NCBI RefSeq assembly: GCF_902788255.1
Contig: NZ_CADAJR010000003.1
Location: 1-64,000 of the forward strand
DNA length: 64,000 nt
Source: an uncultured Methanobrevibacter sp.
GTDB taxonomy: Archaea; Methanobacteriota; Methanobacteria; Methanobacteriales; Methanobacteriaceae
Direction of reading: 5' to 3'
The position numbers and the translations under genes are program-made. The notes under the pieces were generated by a model. The model was not told where the DNA came from and ran no database searches. It saw only the letters and a list, made by a program, of their open reading frames with translations. This document shows, in pieces, positions 48,101 through 55,973 of the stretch (its first letter is position 1; the number at the start of each line of letters is the position of its first letter).

Positions 48101-51100
48101 ACAGTACCATTTGAATCACTAGGCAAAGTAACCTGAATAGTAAGATTTTGACCCACGTAAGTGGTATTAAAGTTGATGCCCGGAGAAGTGTTGATTTTAG
48201 AAACCACAAGTGTACCTGACCTAGTACTTGATTCATACATGTCATTACCATTATATGTTACATAACAAGTGTATGATCCAGCCGCCAAGTTATAGACTGG
48301 GAGATCATAGGTTCCATTAACAAATGTCTCATTAACATTTATAGTATATGAATCCCTTCCAGGAACCCTGATTGTTATTGTTCCATTGGTAATGTTTGGC
48401 AGGTAAACATTAATATATGCGGTTTGACCAACAACAATATCCTTAGCAGCAGCTGTGAAATTATAATCCAATGTTTTATTACTGTTTAATGTTCTACTTG
48501 CACTACCTGCGGTGTATTTATCATCACCTGCAAAGTGTGCATCAACCACATACTGATGACCGGAGACTAATCCATCAACAGTGACATTCGCTTTACCGTT
48601 AACATAAGTGACTGGGAAAACCCTATTGTCAATTGTAATATTACCTATACCATTTGCATCACTCGGCAATATGACAGTAATATTAGCACTAGTTGAATTT
48701 GTAGTAGCAGTTATGTTAATCGGATAGTTTGTAATCCTGTGAACTGAGAATCTAGTATAATCCCTTTCACATCCGAGATACTTATCATTACCCAAGAATG
48801 ATGCGTGAACTGGAACTGGAAGGCCCCATTTTAGATCGGAGATGTTGATTTGTCCAGAACCATTTATAATGTCAACAACATGTGTAATGCCCTGTACAGT
48901 CAAATTGATCTTTGCGGTTAAATCACTTGGCATTGTAATGTTAAATGTTGCAATTTCACCTACAAAAATATCATCAACACGAATATATGAATAAGGGTTA
49001 GGGTCTACTTTTCTAACAATTAACACTTCATCCTCTACATCTGCTAAATATTTTCTGTCACCTGCGTAATTTGCAACAACGGTATAATTACCATGAGGCA
49101 AACCTGATACATTAAATTCGGCACTTCCACTTACAAGAGCCTTAGTATAATTATTATTGTTAATGGTTATTGTCACATTACCTGTTGCATCACTTGGGAG
49201 ACGCACTGTAATTGTAGCATTATCGCCAACGTAGATGTGTTCTGAGTCAATGTGAAGTGTAGGTTTGACTTTATTTAAAACTATTCTATCAGTTTTATTT
49301 ACTGCAAGATATTTGGTATCATTTGCGAAGTAGATTTTAACAGGATATTCTCCACCTTCTAAACCATTAATTGGTACACTGAATTTACCTTTTACAATAT
49401 CTGAAGTGTAGTTTTTACCATCAACCTCAATTATAATGTCACCGTTTGCATCACTTGGAACAGTCACATTTGCAATAACATTCAAGTCATCATCTACTGA
49501 ATAAGTAAATGTTGGATCGATTTCCACATAGTCAACTTTGAAAGATGCGTTAGTAGTGGCAGTGTAATATATATCATCTTCCAAATATGTGGCAGTTACG
49601 TTATATTTTCCATATGGAAGATTACTTATAATGAAAGTAGCTTTGGTCTTGTTTGCATTAACATAATAATTCATATTATTAACTGTTAAAAGTACCATAC
49701 CTGTTGCATTGGTAGCGCCTTTAAGGTCGACTGTAATAGTTGCATTTTCACCTACCTTAATATTAGGAGCTGTAATAGCAGGAGTAATTTGTATCTTACG
49801 TACTTCGAATACTGTACTATTACTATTAGGTAAGTACTTATCATTACCATCATACAATACTCTTACAGTATGGTTACCAGTAGTAAGATTAGCAATTGTA
49901 ACAGTTATTGGTTGTTTTGTAAATGTATATGGAGTACTATCTACATAAACTACTGTTGTACCATTTGCATCACTTGGTAAGTGAACCTGTATAACAGCAG
50001 TTTGACCAAAGTCAACATCAGTAGCATTAATAGTTACAGTGGAATTAAACTTTTTAACAGTAAATGTAGTAGTATTATAATTACCATTAAAGTTTACATC
50101 ACCATTATATACTGCAAATACATTATACTCCCCACCAGTAAGACCAACAAGATTAAGTTGACCAACACTGTTAGTTAGTTTTACAGTATACATCTTATTG
50201 TCAACAAATACAAATACTGTACCAGCTGCACCTTTAGTTACATTAATGTTTATAGTAACTATTCCACCATAGGTAATATTATTAGCAGTTACATTAATTG
50301 TACTATTACGTAATTGAACATCAATAGTAATATTAGTTAGTAATGTCTGATTGTATTCCAAATATGTTGCAGTAACAACATACTCATTAGGTGCCATATT
50401 ATATAATGTCAATACAGCAACACCATTAACCAGAGGAACATCATAATGAATTTCATTAATATCCAAACCAATGGTACCATTTAATGTGGTATTGACTAAA
50501 GTTGTTGTAAATACAACCTTTTCACCATAATTGGTTTGATTTACTGTAAGATTCATGACCAAGTATAAAATTGCACCATTTTTAAGAGCCATATTATTGA
50601 AATTAGCACTATTATATCCACTAGCAGTGAAATTATGCAATCCAATAGCTAAATTACTGACTGAAGATATATAATCAGTGTGATTGAATGTTGTGCTTAA
50701 CTGATTATTTGAATCATAGAATATGGTCATGTTTTCTTTAATTTTAATTGGGTTACCGTTATCGTCCTCAATACGTGTGAAAACAGGCAATGAATTGACA
50801 TTGGTTACAAGGGTATTGTTGTTTAATGTGACAACATAAGTTTGTGATTGAATAACCCCATAATTATATATAGCATTCATGAAATTGTTTGAATCAAATG
50901 AAGCGGTACCTTCAAGATAGACTGAAGATCCGTCATAGGAATTTGAAAACTGGGTGTTGGATGTCAAAGCAACTCCAGTAGCATGTTTGCTAATATAAAC
51001 TGGATTAATTCCTTCGAAAGTAGAACCACTTATTGCACCATTAGCCCCATACCAGTAAACTGAACCCGCAGAGGTAGGTGTGTCCTTAAACTTAGAGTTG

Positions 51101-52773
51101 ATCACATTACCATTATCATATGCCCAATAAATAGAAGAACCGTTTAATCCTAAATTTGATTCAAAAGTTGAACCTTGAACCTTACCATTATTTCCATTCC
51201 AATATATAGCACCAGCGATAGGAGCTGTATTAAGTCTAAATTGAGAATCAACTACTTCATTTGAAGGAGTGTTCAAGTATAAGGCCCCTCCTTGAATATT
51301 TGCGGTGTTGGATTTGAATTCTGAAGACTGGATAATTACTCTACCATTAGGTTTTGAAGCATCATCATTACTTGACCATACTGCTCCACCATAATTAGCT
51401 GAGTTACTTTCAAAAGTGGAAGTTGATATAGTCGCAAGATTTACCACTGAAGTGTAAAGTGCCCCACCTTTTAAAGTCGCCTGATTGTTATTGAAAGTAG
51501 ACCCTGAAATAGTTATTCCTGGAGCTCTTTCTTCCATACAGATTGCTCCACCTTCCTGAGCAATATTATTTGTAAAATTACAATCAACAATCACACTTGC
51601 AATACCCTCTCTAGAACACATTACTCCACCACGTCCGGTGTTACTTTTACCACTGGCAGAAAGGGAAGTGTTAACCTTATTATTGTTAAATGTACATGTT
51701 TCAAACCTGTAACCATAACCCATAACTACACCACCCCATCTTCTAGCATAATTATCTTCAAATTTGGAATTGGTCACAGTAAGGGTACCTACAGTATTAC
51801 CCATAAATATACATCCACCATCGTCTCCAGCTTCATTTGAATAGAATTCACAATTATCAATATCCACCACTCCAGAGGACCTCATTACACCACCAGATCC
51901 CACAGCAGAGTTACCTGTGAATATTGAAGATTTAATGTACAAGTCTACACAATTGTAAGTATGGAATACTCCTCCACTAATAGCACCTTCATTATTAGTA
52001 GTTACGGAGTTATTGGTGAAAGTACAATTGGTTACATAAATATAAGTATATTTATTATTAGCATTACGAGCATAAACAACTCCACCACCCCTTTCAGCAC
52101 TATTTCCAATAAACTTACTGTTAATAAGGTTTATTTCACCATACAATCCACGATTATTATTAAAATTAGCTCTGATTGCACCACCGTACATGGGAGCATA
52201 ATTATCAATAAAAGTACAGTTTTCAAATGTAAAATTTGAATACAGATCATTAGCTAGATGGGCAAAATAAATTGCTGAATTTCCAGCATTTTTAAATACA
52301 ATATTTTTAAAGGTTATATTAATACAAGTATTATCTATATTAAAAATTCTGCATAATCCGTTTCCATCAATTATATGGTTTTTACCATCTATAACAAAAT
52401 CATTTTTACCAGATATGCTAACAGTATATGTCAGTGAATAGTCATCATCCAATTCCAGATATGAATATTCATAAGCTATCAAATCAGATAACTGTCCTGA
52501 TGTGCCTGTCAATTTTTCCTCATCAGAACTGGCCGAAAGCAGTCCGTTTCCTTCATCAGAACTGGCCGAAAGCATTTCACTTTCAGTACTTTGTTCTTTA
52601 TTCGAATTATCATCATTTAAATTATCACTAACGGAATCTACCGTGTCCGATTGAACCGTCAGATTTCCACCATTTGTGTTTGTAATCGTATCATCAACAT
52701 CGCTAGCTACAGCCGTTGATAGCGTAACTAGGGCCAATAATAGCATACAAACCACTAATATTTTTGATTTAAT
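39148..52773 (-). CDS. Giant adhesin-like protein, beta-helix plus Ig repeats
   Basis: About 4541 residues (13.6 kb), the largest gene here. The start is best placed at ATT 52773, eight bases after GGGAGG, giving the signal sequence KSKILVVCMLLLALVTLSTA; TTG at 52794 gives seven more residues. After a Ser/Asp/Asn spacer, residues about 90-640 form right-handed beta-helix repeats (CTFIDNYAPMYGGAIR, NSKFIGNSAERGGGV, SGSTFNNNQATLKGGALY). About forty Ig-like domains of roughly 88 residues follow, rich in Asn-Xaa-Thr sites. The end (about 180 residues) is lysine-rich, as in the smaller adhesin. No membrane anchor is seen. Predicted role: surface adhesion. Confidence 0.88.
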   Translation of the reverse strand: MKSKILVVCMLLLALVTLSTAVASDVDDTITNTNGGNLTVQSDTVDSVSDNLNDDNSNKEQSTESEMLSASSDEGNGLLSASSDEEKLTGTSGQLSDLIAYEYSYLELDDDYSLTYTVSISGKNDFVIDGKNHIIDGNGLCRIFNIDNTCINITFKNIVFKNAGNSAIYFAHLANDLYSNFTFENCTFIDNYAPMYGGAIRANFNNNRGLYGEINLINSKFIGNSAERGGGVVYARNANNKYTYIYVTNCTFTNNSVTTNNEGAISGGVFHTYNCVDLYIKSSIFTGNSAVGSGGVMRSSGVVDIDNCEFYSNEAGDDGGCIFMGNTVGTLTVTNSKFEDNYARRWGGVVMGYGYRFETCTFNNNKVNTSLSASGKSNTGRGGVMCSREGIASVIVDCNFTNNIAQEGGAICMEERAPGITISGSTFNNNQATLKGGALYTSVVNLATISTSTFESNSANYGGAVWSSNDDASKPNGRVIIQSSEFKSNTANIQGGALYLNTPSNEVVDSQFRLNTAPIAGAIYWNGNNGKVQGSTFESNLGLNGSSIYWAYDNGNVINSKFKDTPTSAGSVYWYGANGAISGSTFEGINPVYISKHATGVALTSNTQFSNSYDGSSVYLEGTASFDSNNFMNAIYNYGVIQSQTYVVTLNNNTLVTNVNSLPVFTRIEDDNGNPIKIKENMTIFYDSNNQLSTTFNHTDYISSVSNLAIGLHNFTASGYNSANFNNMALKNGAILYLVMNLTVNQTNYGEKVVFTTTLVNTTLNGTIGLDINEIHYDVPLVNGVAVLTLYNMAPNEYVVTATYLEYNQTLLTNITIDVQLRNSTINVTANNITYGGIVTININVTKGAAGTVFVFVDNKMYTVKLTNSVGQLNLVGLTGGEYNVFAVYNGDVNFNGNYNTTTFTVKKFNSTVTINATDVDFGQTAVIQVHLPSDANGTTVVYVDSTPYTFTKQPITVTIANLTTGNHTVRVLYDGNDKYLPNSNSTVFEVRKIQITPAITAPNIKVGENATITVDLKGATNATGMVLLTVNNMNYYVNANKTKATFIISNLPYGKYNVTATYLEDDIYYTATTNASFKVDYVEIDPTFTYSVDDDLNVIANVTVPSDANGDIIIEVDGKNYTSDIVKGKFSVPINGLEGGEYPVKIYFANDTKYLAVNKTDRIVLNKVKPTLHIDSEHIYVGDNATITVRLPSDATGNVTITINNNNYTKALVSGSAEFNVSGLPHGNYTVVANYAGDRKYLADVEDEVLIVRKVDPNPYSYIRVDDIFVGEIATFNITMPSDLTAKINLTVQGITHVVDIINGSGQINISDLKWGLPVPVHASFLGNDKYLGCERDYTRFSVHRITNYPINITATTNSTSANITVILPSDANGIGNITIDNRVFPVTYVNGKANVTVDGLVSGHQYVVDAHFAGDDKYTAGSASRTLNSNKTLDYNFTAAAKDIVVGQTAYINVYLPNITNGTITIRVPGRDSYTINVNETFVNGTYDLPVYNLAAGSYTCYVTYNGNDMYESSTRSGTLVVSKINTSPGINFNTTYVGQNLTIQVTLPSDSNGTVNITIDGKVYNATVVNGTAYVNVPGLAADTYEASLFYSGNEKYNNRTQKFPVTILKVRDFLFDLGTINIKVGDNETITIRLPSDIDVNVTITIPGTTYINKVIQLTNGTATFNATGLKVGRYNVTASIKGSAKYIDYSVTRYFTVSPIEDYLFKLQDVNTTIVRDNIIFVLNLPEDATGNATVSIFGQNYTGEVKNGVATIKVPTTAQGNYPFTISFVEEGKYVYKSHSGYAFVVKTNPNMNLVYNASVNVDDNVTITFVLDKDATGNVSVTSRGVTYTAKLVNGSANVTIEGYPVASAYSPHISYTGDDKYNLYSDTIKITAHKVSDYNITVNVSNITVDDVELVNISIPSDATEDVLVSGNFSNNIYSVKLNNGNATFIIKDLPAGTYFINIRYQGYQKYEDKNITKIFRVDKVVPPIAIEFVNNDTIVVRLPELANGLANITVGNGLIKTQINITNGVGSLNISGIRPGTYNVSATFLGGARYLQNSTSITITIPKIKDYILPITVKDITVGENATITIEAPYNATGKMNLTINGGSVIEVQIINGVATYNATKLAVGNYTVVVSYADDEYVYKTNSSKFQVNKIETVINKVITGNSTSITVNVNLTESVYGGNLTINIDGTPVVFKDITSNIINLTVPAIPGEHVVFIEYSGDENHTYKYDFSTIQTYRISDYSLTVDATDVITVLDNNTVIVTITKGIEGEVNIYINGELYEETAVINSTTGKATLVLDRLPSGNYTIGASFSSVYYELKENTTEFTVIKLNTTISINVTNITKDLTEIINVTVNKNATGYVEIFVNNVTFRVKVENGTAILTRSNLDDKVYNVTATYIGDDYFYSNTTNASFTVSKIPVNITITANNIVIGQEANFTITTSRPITDLVTVRIDNRNYTAVVYNGVGNLIVLGQNLGVHNVTVFYAGDNNYLPANDTINVTVHDKLPTSIVANVTNITVGDKVTIYVNVTGAQNGTVTIYMLGNPITANVVNGTANFTYSNLAARDYHFTVSYNENTYYKSSNTTGDFTVFKKLAPISATVTNATVGDVEYINVYLPENATGNILLSVNGSNYYSPVKDGVAKFNVTGLAIGNHTAFITFRGDDNYLSNTTEVNITTTKRDLTINITSNKPVIVIGHPVVFTIETSVNITEVVTVKIIDQVTGAEILSNNTFVENGKGTYTVYGLASGNYTAKVIFNGNSQYDAKTNNTTFRVSSKSPTSLNVSVANITLGEDAVIYVNVTDLDGNLINTGKVALIIAGRPQTKDVVDGKVNFTVTDLVARDYHVTATYLENNDYLSNSTSTDFTVFRKDSTIKINVTDINVGQNETIKINVTSGATGIVLIDIAGIQVYAILNNSYVEVLFDDLGIGEYNVTATYMGDGNYFNSTTNASFKVTKLDTSIIIKGSNITVVQTETFNITTSANITSVVFVEINGTNYTSFIENGKGTFTVPTALAEGNYTVYVYFPGNDKYGKVQNSTDITVSAKKPSQVTVNVTSITVGDKATIYVNVTEGTTGTVAISIAGNVYSVLLNNSRASITLENLTARNYHVSAIYLGDDYYLSSNGTADFVVNKKASQINVTATDTTVDNKTTISIEITNGTTGVVLIDINGTDYFANITNGVAKLVVNNLAVGNYTVNVSYNGDANYLASSNSTKFKVSKFNSEITVEVMGPEKVAQGSDVQIKVTGPKDVTGVATVIVRGDTGSKTYTVYINNGEGLLTISKPNVAHYTVSAVYQENYKYLSNYSNYDEFEVYANGSSLDVNTHNILVGENETIIITVAGDYDGQIVNITIDGTIKLTAALVYNATGNSSSLTYNYTGRLSSGIHQVDAAFTAQEGEKIITHSGSSTFIVSKNDSAVVISPISNIKVGENNTIELTLFPSDATGTVDVYVNGEKHTLNVTDLTLKLAGLSAGHYVVQAMYSGDDKYYSSSDEAEFDVFKNNITIKLEVKDIKVGETQYLNVTLESDAKGYVLIDINGTQFYAEIKDGVASVNITDFAIGSYDVTAVFIGDDKYYENSTTDRFDVTKLNTTIEIKSTNIIVGQTEVFTITTSANLTEVVYIEIDGVNYTAFIKDGKGNFSKSGLAVGPYTAYVYFPGNTKYGAVNNKTTFTVRAKTPTAINVTVADITVGENITVYVNATEGINGPVYVTIGGVAYTYDLVNGRVSFNVSGLAARDYVVSAFFMGNDEFELCNTTSNFTVHKKNTPISMNVSDINVGDTEIINVTVDSNATGNVLISIGSIHVYAELENGVASVNITGLSVGKHNVTVTYVGDNNYNPNATNSSFEVSKLTTSITIETNNVYVGQPVEFTIKTSANFTEVVTVTIGDKTYHTFVQNGTGSLVVYDLVADTYTATVKFPGNTQYDEAENHTDFEVYAKKSSEVTVNVESITVGENATVKVNITKGATGNVTIVIAGHEYTKAVDNATGEVTFEIKDLTARNYEVTAIYHGDVVYSGSSNKDTFTVSKLASKVDLEVENINVGSTEYINVTVTPGTTGVVLINISGTCYYAELKDSKANFTISGLSAGNYEAKVTYMGDAKYEGNVSSKTFIVQPEITLTPGENDGDKTPITVDVGDKNATGNVTVIIDGVPYDAKVENGTATVYVDGNNPGSKNATVIYTPEGKDPIEQNVSVDIPKVSEYPLDIEVTNVDKANGTATIKVQAPKDATGNATIKVGDQVIPVTLDENGTAIVTVNNIPVGSHDIDVTYNGDDKYVSKSNRTHVNMPINLPTVNVVDHLVRGWNSQFDYEAVFTNEFGEVLVNTTVQFIVNGKTYSVKTETHGIAKLSETLPIGEYTVTSVNPVTGEKVTKKLSIVKRIIQNKDLTMDFKDGSHWDVLVIGDDGKPVGEGEIIDIYVNTIHYVAKTDKNGYAKLAINLNPKSYKISAEYKKYKVINKLKVKQTFKLVKKIVSVKKGKKLVLQAKLKWSNGKPIKGKVIKFKFKDKTYKAKTNSKGIAKVTIKPKVTKKLKKGKKYAYSAKYITNNLKGKVKVR
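40470..42040 (-). repeat. Two three-module super-repeats in the giant adhesin
   Basis: Two copies of a block of about 785 bases (boundaries approximate: 42040-41256 and 41255-40470) each encode three Ig-like modules in fixed order. Module 1 carries FTI-TSAN-TEVV, module 2 carries ITVGEN and a TARNY or AARDY stretch, and module 3 carries DINVG or NINVG with a G-VLI-I segment. Three more copies lie at 43140-45545. Confidence 0.6.
43140..45545 (-). repeat. Three three-module super-repeats in the giant adhesin
   Basis: Three adjacent blocks (approximate boundaries 45545-44763, 44760-43936 and 43935-43140) repeat the same order of Ig-like modules as the pair at 40470-42040. About 1.1 kb of more divergent modules separates the two groups. 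The blocks differ at many positions, so they are old duplications rather than recent copies. Confidence 0.6.
50870..52500 (-). repeat. Beta-helix repeat region of the giant adhesin
   Basis: This part encodes some 20 short repeats of 20-30 residues with the pattern S-F-x-N-N-x-A-x-x-GGA, of the polymorphic-membrane-protein type (for example TFESNSANYGGAVWSSN). They would stack as a right-handed beta-helix rod next to the signal peptide. Tryptophan, tyrosine and cysteine appear here more than in the later Ig part. Confidence 0.65.
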
Positions 52774-52790
52774 AAATTTAACCTCCCAGT

Positions 52791-52815
52791 CCAAATGCCT
52801 AAAGTTAGCATTTGG
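52791..52815 (-). promoter_or_regulatory. 5' leader hairpin of the giant adhesin mRNA
   Basis: CCAAATGC and GCATTTGG are perfect eight-base arms around a nine-base loop. From the TATA position, transcription should begin at about 52820-52825, so the hairpin would form at the very 5' end of the mRNA, just before the GGGAGG site (52787-52782). The TTG at 52794 lies inside the 3' arm and would be hidden. Confidence 0.55.
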
Positions 52816-52840
52816 TGATCATATTTATTTTAGTTTTCGA

Positions 52841-52852
52841 TAATATATAAAC
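52841..52852 (-). promoter_or_regulatory. TATA box of the giant adhesin
   Basis: On the minus strand GTTTATATATTA is a strong TATA match with a purine-rich BRE-like AAGGGTAA upstream. It is the clearest promoter element of the divergent region. Confidence 0.6.
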
Positions 52853-52864
52853 TTACCCTTGTTG

Positions 52865-52898
52865 TACAATTTATATACTTAAATTATATTAAATTGTA
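52865..52898. promoter_or_regulatory. Inverted repeat upstream of adhesin TATA box
   Basis: TACAATTT (52865-52872) and AAATTGTA (52891-52898) are perfect eight-base arms 18 bases apart. They lie immediately upstream of the BRE/TATA element, where an activator or repressor would bind. AT-rich composition raises the chance of coincidence. Confidence 0.4.
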
Positions 52899-53082
52899 TA
52901 ATAAGTTTTGCAATAAATATAACAAATCTACAATTATCCCCAGTTAACCTATCAAGACAGTGTGATAACGTGATGAAAAATATACATTAGACCAAATGGC
53001 ACTGTCATATTACGCCAATTTAAGCAAATAGCAATAAATAAAAAATCCAATATATAATATAATAATATAAGGAGCAGATATT

Positions 53083-54156
53083 ATGCAACAAATTAGAACA
53101 AGAGATTTCATTTATACAAGCGATGATTTATACTTCGCTTCAACAAATTACATTCACCCTAAAGACCGGGTGATTTCCTTTTTAAGATACATTCCAGATG
53201 AAAACGGTGATCGTGAAAAGGACGGTAAAAGATACAGAAAGGTAGGATCCGAAGAGGCATACACATACCTGAGGCAAAATCACCCCGAATATTTATACTT
53301 CAGCGACGTTACCAATGTTGAAATGATGGGAGTGCCAACAGACAAGGTTGAAAGAATCATAAAGCCGGAACAGAGATTGCTTGGCCTTAAGGAAACCTTT
53401 GAAAATGGAGGAGAGGTGAAAAATCCTGAACTCATTGCAAAGCTGATGGATGTTGCCGACTTTTTCCATTTCATGGCTGATATCCCATATGACCATCTGG
53501 GAATTTCAGGATCAATTCTTCCGGGCCTTCAAAAAAGTGACGTGTCCGACCTTGACTTTGTAGTGTACGGACTTGACAACCACAGAAGAGCCATTGAAGC
53601 CTTTAAACAGTATAGGGGAAAGGAAGTATATATTGAACAGGTTGACAAACACATTACAGTCGAGGGAATCACAAACGATTACTGGGATTTTGTATATGAC
53701 AAAAGAATGTTTGATTCAAGCCTTAGCAAAGAAGAATTCAGATGGTATGAGAACAGAAAGGCAAACCGTGGAACAATTAACGGAACATTATTCGACATAC
53801 TTGCCACAAAGGGTTATGATGAAATCGAAGGAGAATGGGGAGATACAGTATACGAACCTCAGGGAATTGAACAAATCGAAGCCGACATCATAAGTGCCCT
53901 TGGAGCCTTTGACAATCCATCATTATACACAATTGAAAATGTCAAACATCTTGACGGCGTGGATTTCCCATTGACTGAAATCGTCTCATTTACACACACC
54001 TACGCAGGCGAAGTGGTTGACGGTGAACATGTCATAGCGAAAGGTAAAGTCGAAAAGGTTATCGTCAACGGCGAGTTTTCACACTACCGTCTGGTTGTCG
54101 GAACCACCCGTGAAGCGATTGACGAGTACGTAAAATTAAAAGAAAGTCCCGCTTAA
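53083..54156 (+). CDS. Nucleotidyltransferase-domain protein
   Basis: A 357-residue protein with a polymerase-beta-type nucleotidyltransferase core: GISGSILPGLQKSDVSDLDF (near 142-161), where GS and the D-x-D pair match the metal-binding motif. An N-terminal region of about 100 residues (DFIYTSDDLYFASTNYI) and a C-terminal beta-rich region (FTHTYAGEVVDGEHVIAKGK) are not recognised. It is common in Methanobrevibacter under names like DNA polymerase subunit beta, but its substrate is unknown. AAGGAG precedes the ATG and a strong terminator follows. Confidence 0.78.
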   Translation: MQQIRTRDFIYTSDDLYFASTNYIHPKDRVISFLRYIPDENGDREKDGKRYRKVGSEEAYTYLRQNHPEYLYFSDVTNVEMMGVPTDKVERIIKPEQRLLGLKETFENGGEVKNPELIAKLMDVADFFHFMADIPYDHLGISGSILPGLQKSDVSDLDFVVYGLDNHRRAIEAFKQYRGKEVYIEQVDKHITVEGITNDYWDFVYDKRMFDSSLSKEEFRWYENRKANRGTINGTLFDILATKGYDEIEGEWGDTVYEPQGIEQIEADIISALGAFDNPSLYTIENVKHLDGVDFPLTEIVSFTHTYAGEVVDGEHVIAKGKVEKVIVNGEFSHYRLVVGTTREAIDEYVKLKESPA

Positions 54157-54160
54157 TTTA

Positions 54161-54195
54161 TGTGAAATCAATATTTCACAATATTCTTTTTTTAT
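54161..54195 (+). terminator. Terminator after the nucleotidyltransferase gene
   Basis: TGTGAAAT (54161-54168) and ATTTCACA (54173-54180) make a perfect eight-pair stem with a four-base loop, followed by a T7 tract and more Ts to about 54198. Confidence 0.75.
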
Positions 54196-54359
54196 TTTTA
54201 AACATTGTTTATTTTATCATAATATATTTAAAAATTTTAACATTTAATTCTGATTATATTCAAAATATCTATTTTTAATAAAAATTTGTTAATCGAAATC
54301 AATAGAATACTATATAAACTTCACTGACAAATATATTAAGCATAGACTTAAGTGATAAA

Positions 54360-55844
54360 ATGACAGAGACAAAAAAACAAGAGTGGAATAGTAATCTTGC
54401 ATTTATGATGGCAATGATAGGTTCTGCAGTAGGTCTTGGAAACATTTGGCGTTTCCCAAATGTTTTATATTCAAATGGTGGAGGGTCATTCATGATCCCC
54501 TACATCGTTTCACTGTTTTTACTTGGAATATCATTCGTCCTTGTAGAATATGCTGTAGGATTTAAATTTAAAAAATCAATTGCAAGAATATTATACTCAA
54601 TAAAGGACAAATTGGAACCCGTGGCATGGTTCATATTATTAATCGTATTTTTAATTACAACATATTATGTATGTGTAGTCGCATGGGACTTTATTTATAT
54701 AATATTAAGTTTTACAAAAGCATGGGGAGCAAATCCCGACCTGTATTTTGCAAACAATGTTTTGCATGCAACAGAGTCAGTATCAGGAATATTTACAATC
54801 GTTCCAAATGTATTGATATCAGTATTCATCATCTGGTTAATTGCATGGCTGATTATTAAAAGGGATTTAAATGATGGAATAGGTAAAGTCAGCCAAATAT
54901 TATTACCATTACTTTGTTTAATTGTTGTGGGAATCGTAATATTCTCATTGACACTTCCAGGTGCTTCACTTGGATATACACAAATTTTCAATCCTGATTG
55001 GAGTGCCCTGACCAATCTTGATGTATGGCTGGCAGCATTTGGACAAATCGTATTCTCCCTCAGTTTGGGAATGGCAATAGCAATGACCTATGCAAGTTAT
55101 CTGCCGGAAGGATCCAAATTAGTTGACAATGCAATAATCGTAGCATTTTCAAACTCAGGATTTGAGGTATTCAACTCAATAGGAATTTTTTCAATTCTCG
55201 GGTTTATGGCACTATCCTCCGGAGTTCCATTCAATGAACTTGTAACCGAAGGAACAGGACTTGCATTCGTAGTTTTCCCACAGGTATTCAATACAATGGG
55301 ACCTGTCGCATACATAATCGGACCGGCATTCTTCATATGCATATTGTTTGCCGGAATAACATCAGTTATTGCACTTCTTGAAGGAGTATGTTATTCAATT
55401 TCAGAAAAATTCCTTATTGAACGTAAAAAGACCGCAACAGCAGTATGCATAATAGGATTTTTAATATCCGCCATCTTTGCAACAGGTATCGGAAGTACAA
55501 TACTGGGAGTATTTGATGCATACCTGAATAATTTCGCATTATTATTTGCAATACTTCTTGAATGCATAATCTTCGGTTGGATTTACAAATTTGATGACTT
55601 AATTGATACCCTAAACAAAAATTCATCCATTACCGTCGGTAAAACCTGGAAAACAGTCATCAAATTCATATTGCCTATCTGTATATTGGGCCTTTGGATT
55701 CAGGGAATCATCTCAACCATAAGCACAGCTGACGGATTGAGCGTAACCATCATGGCAATATTAACAGTCATATTAATAGTGGTTCCAGCCATCTTTGCAA
55801 AATTACCGGCAGTCAATAAAAATTACTATAATGTGGAAAATTAA
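54360..55844 (+). CDS. Sodium-dependent NSS-family transporter
   Basis: A 494-residue membrane protein of the neurotransmitter:sodium symporter family with about 11-12 helices. The first helix carries the family signature AMIGSAVGLGNIWRFPNVLY (near 18-37) that binds sodium and substrate, followed by NGGGSFMIPY. AVGFKFKKS and the SLSLGMAIAMTYASYLPE segment in helix 6-7 are also typical. Prokaryotic members import amino acids such as tryptophan, tyrosine or leucine. It is a single-gene unit with its own terminator. Confidence 0.92.
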   Translation: MTETKKQEWNSNLAFMMAMIGSAVGLGNIWRFPNVLYSNGGGSFMIPYIVSLFLLGISFVLVEYAVGFKFKKSIARILYSIKDKLEPVAWFILLIVFLITTYYVCVVAWDFIYIILSFTKAWGANPDLYFANNVLHATESVSGIFTIVPNVLISVFIIWLIAWLIIKRDLNDGIGKVSQILLPLLCLIVVGIVIFSLTLPGASLGYTQIFNPDWSALTNLDVWLAAFGQIVFSLSLGMAIAMTYASYLPEGSKLVDNAIIVAFSNSGFEVFNSIGIFSILGFMALSSGVPFNELVTEGTGLAFVVFPQVFNTMGPVAYIIGPAFFICILFAGITSVIALLEGVCYSISEKFLIERKKTATAVCIIGFLISAIFATGIGSTILGVFDAYLNNFALLFAILLECIIFGWIYKFDDLIDTLNKNSSITVGKTWKTVIKFILPICILGLWIQGIISTISTADGLSVTIMAILTVILIVVPAIFAKLPAVNKNYYNVEN

Positions 55845-55848
55845 TTTC

Positions 55849-55880
55849 AAATAGCTAAATTATTAGCTATTTACTTTTTT
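55849..55880 (+). terminator. Terminator after the NSS transporter
   Basis: AAATAGCTAA (55849-55858) and TTAGCTATTT (55863-55872) form a perfect ten-pair stem with a four-base ATTA loop. A T7 tract follows at 55875-55881. Confidence 0.8.
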
Positions 55881-55973
55881 TATTTTATTTAAAAAAATTG
55901 TAGGCATTTAAAACTTCTTAATTTAAATATCAGTAGATATAATGTAATAATACTGAATTTAAGAGGTTTTAAA

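Larger units (their letters stand above)
52774..53082. other. 309-base divergent control region
   Basis: Between the giant adhesin and the nucleotidyltransferase gene there is no further gene. The left part holds the adhesin leader hairpin, TATA box and an inverted repeat; the right part holds AT-rich sequence with AATATATAATATAATAAT (about 53049-53066) and an AAGGAG ribosome site (about 53070-53075) before the ATG at 53083. Confidence 0.6.
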
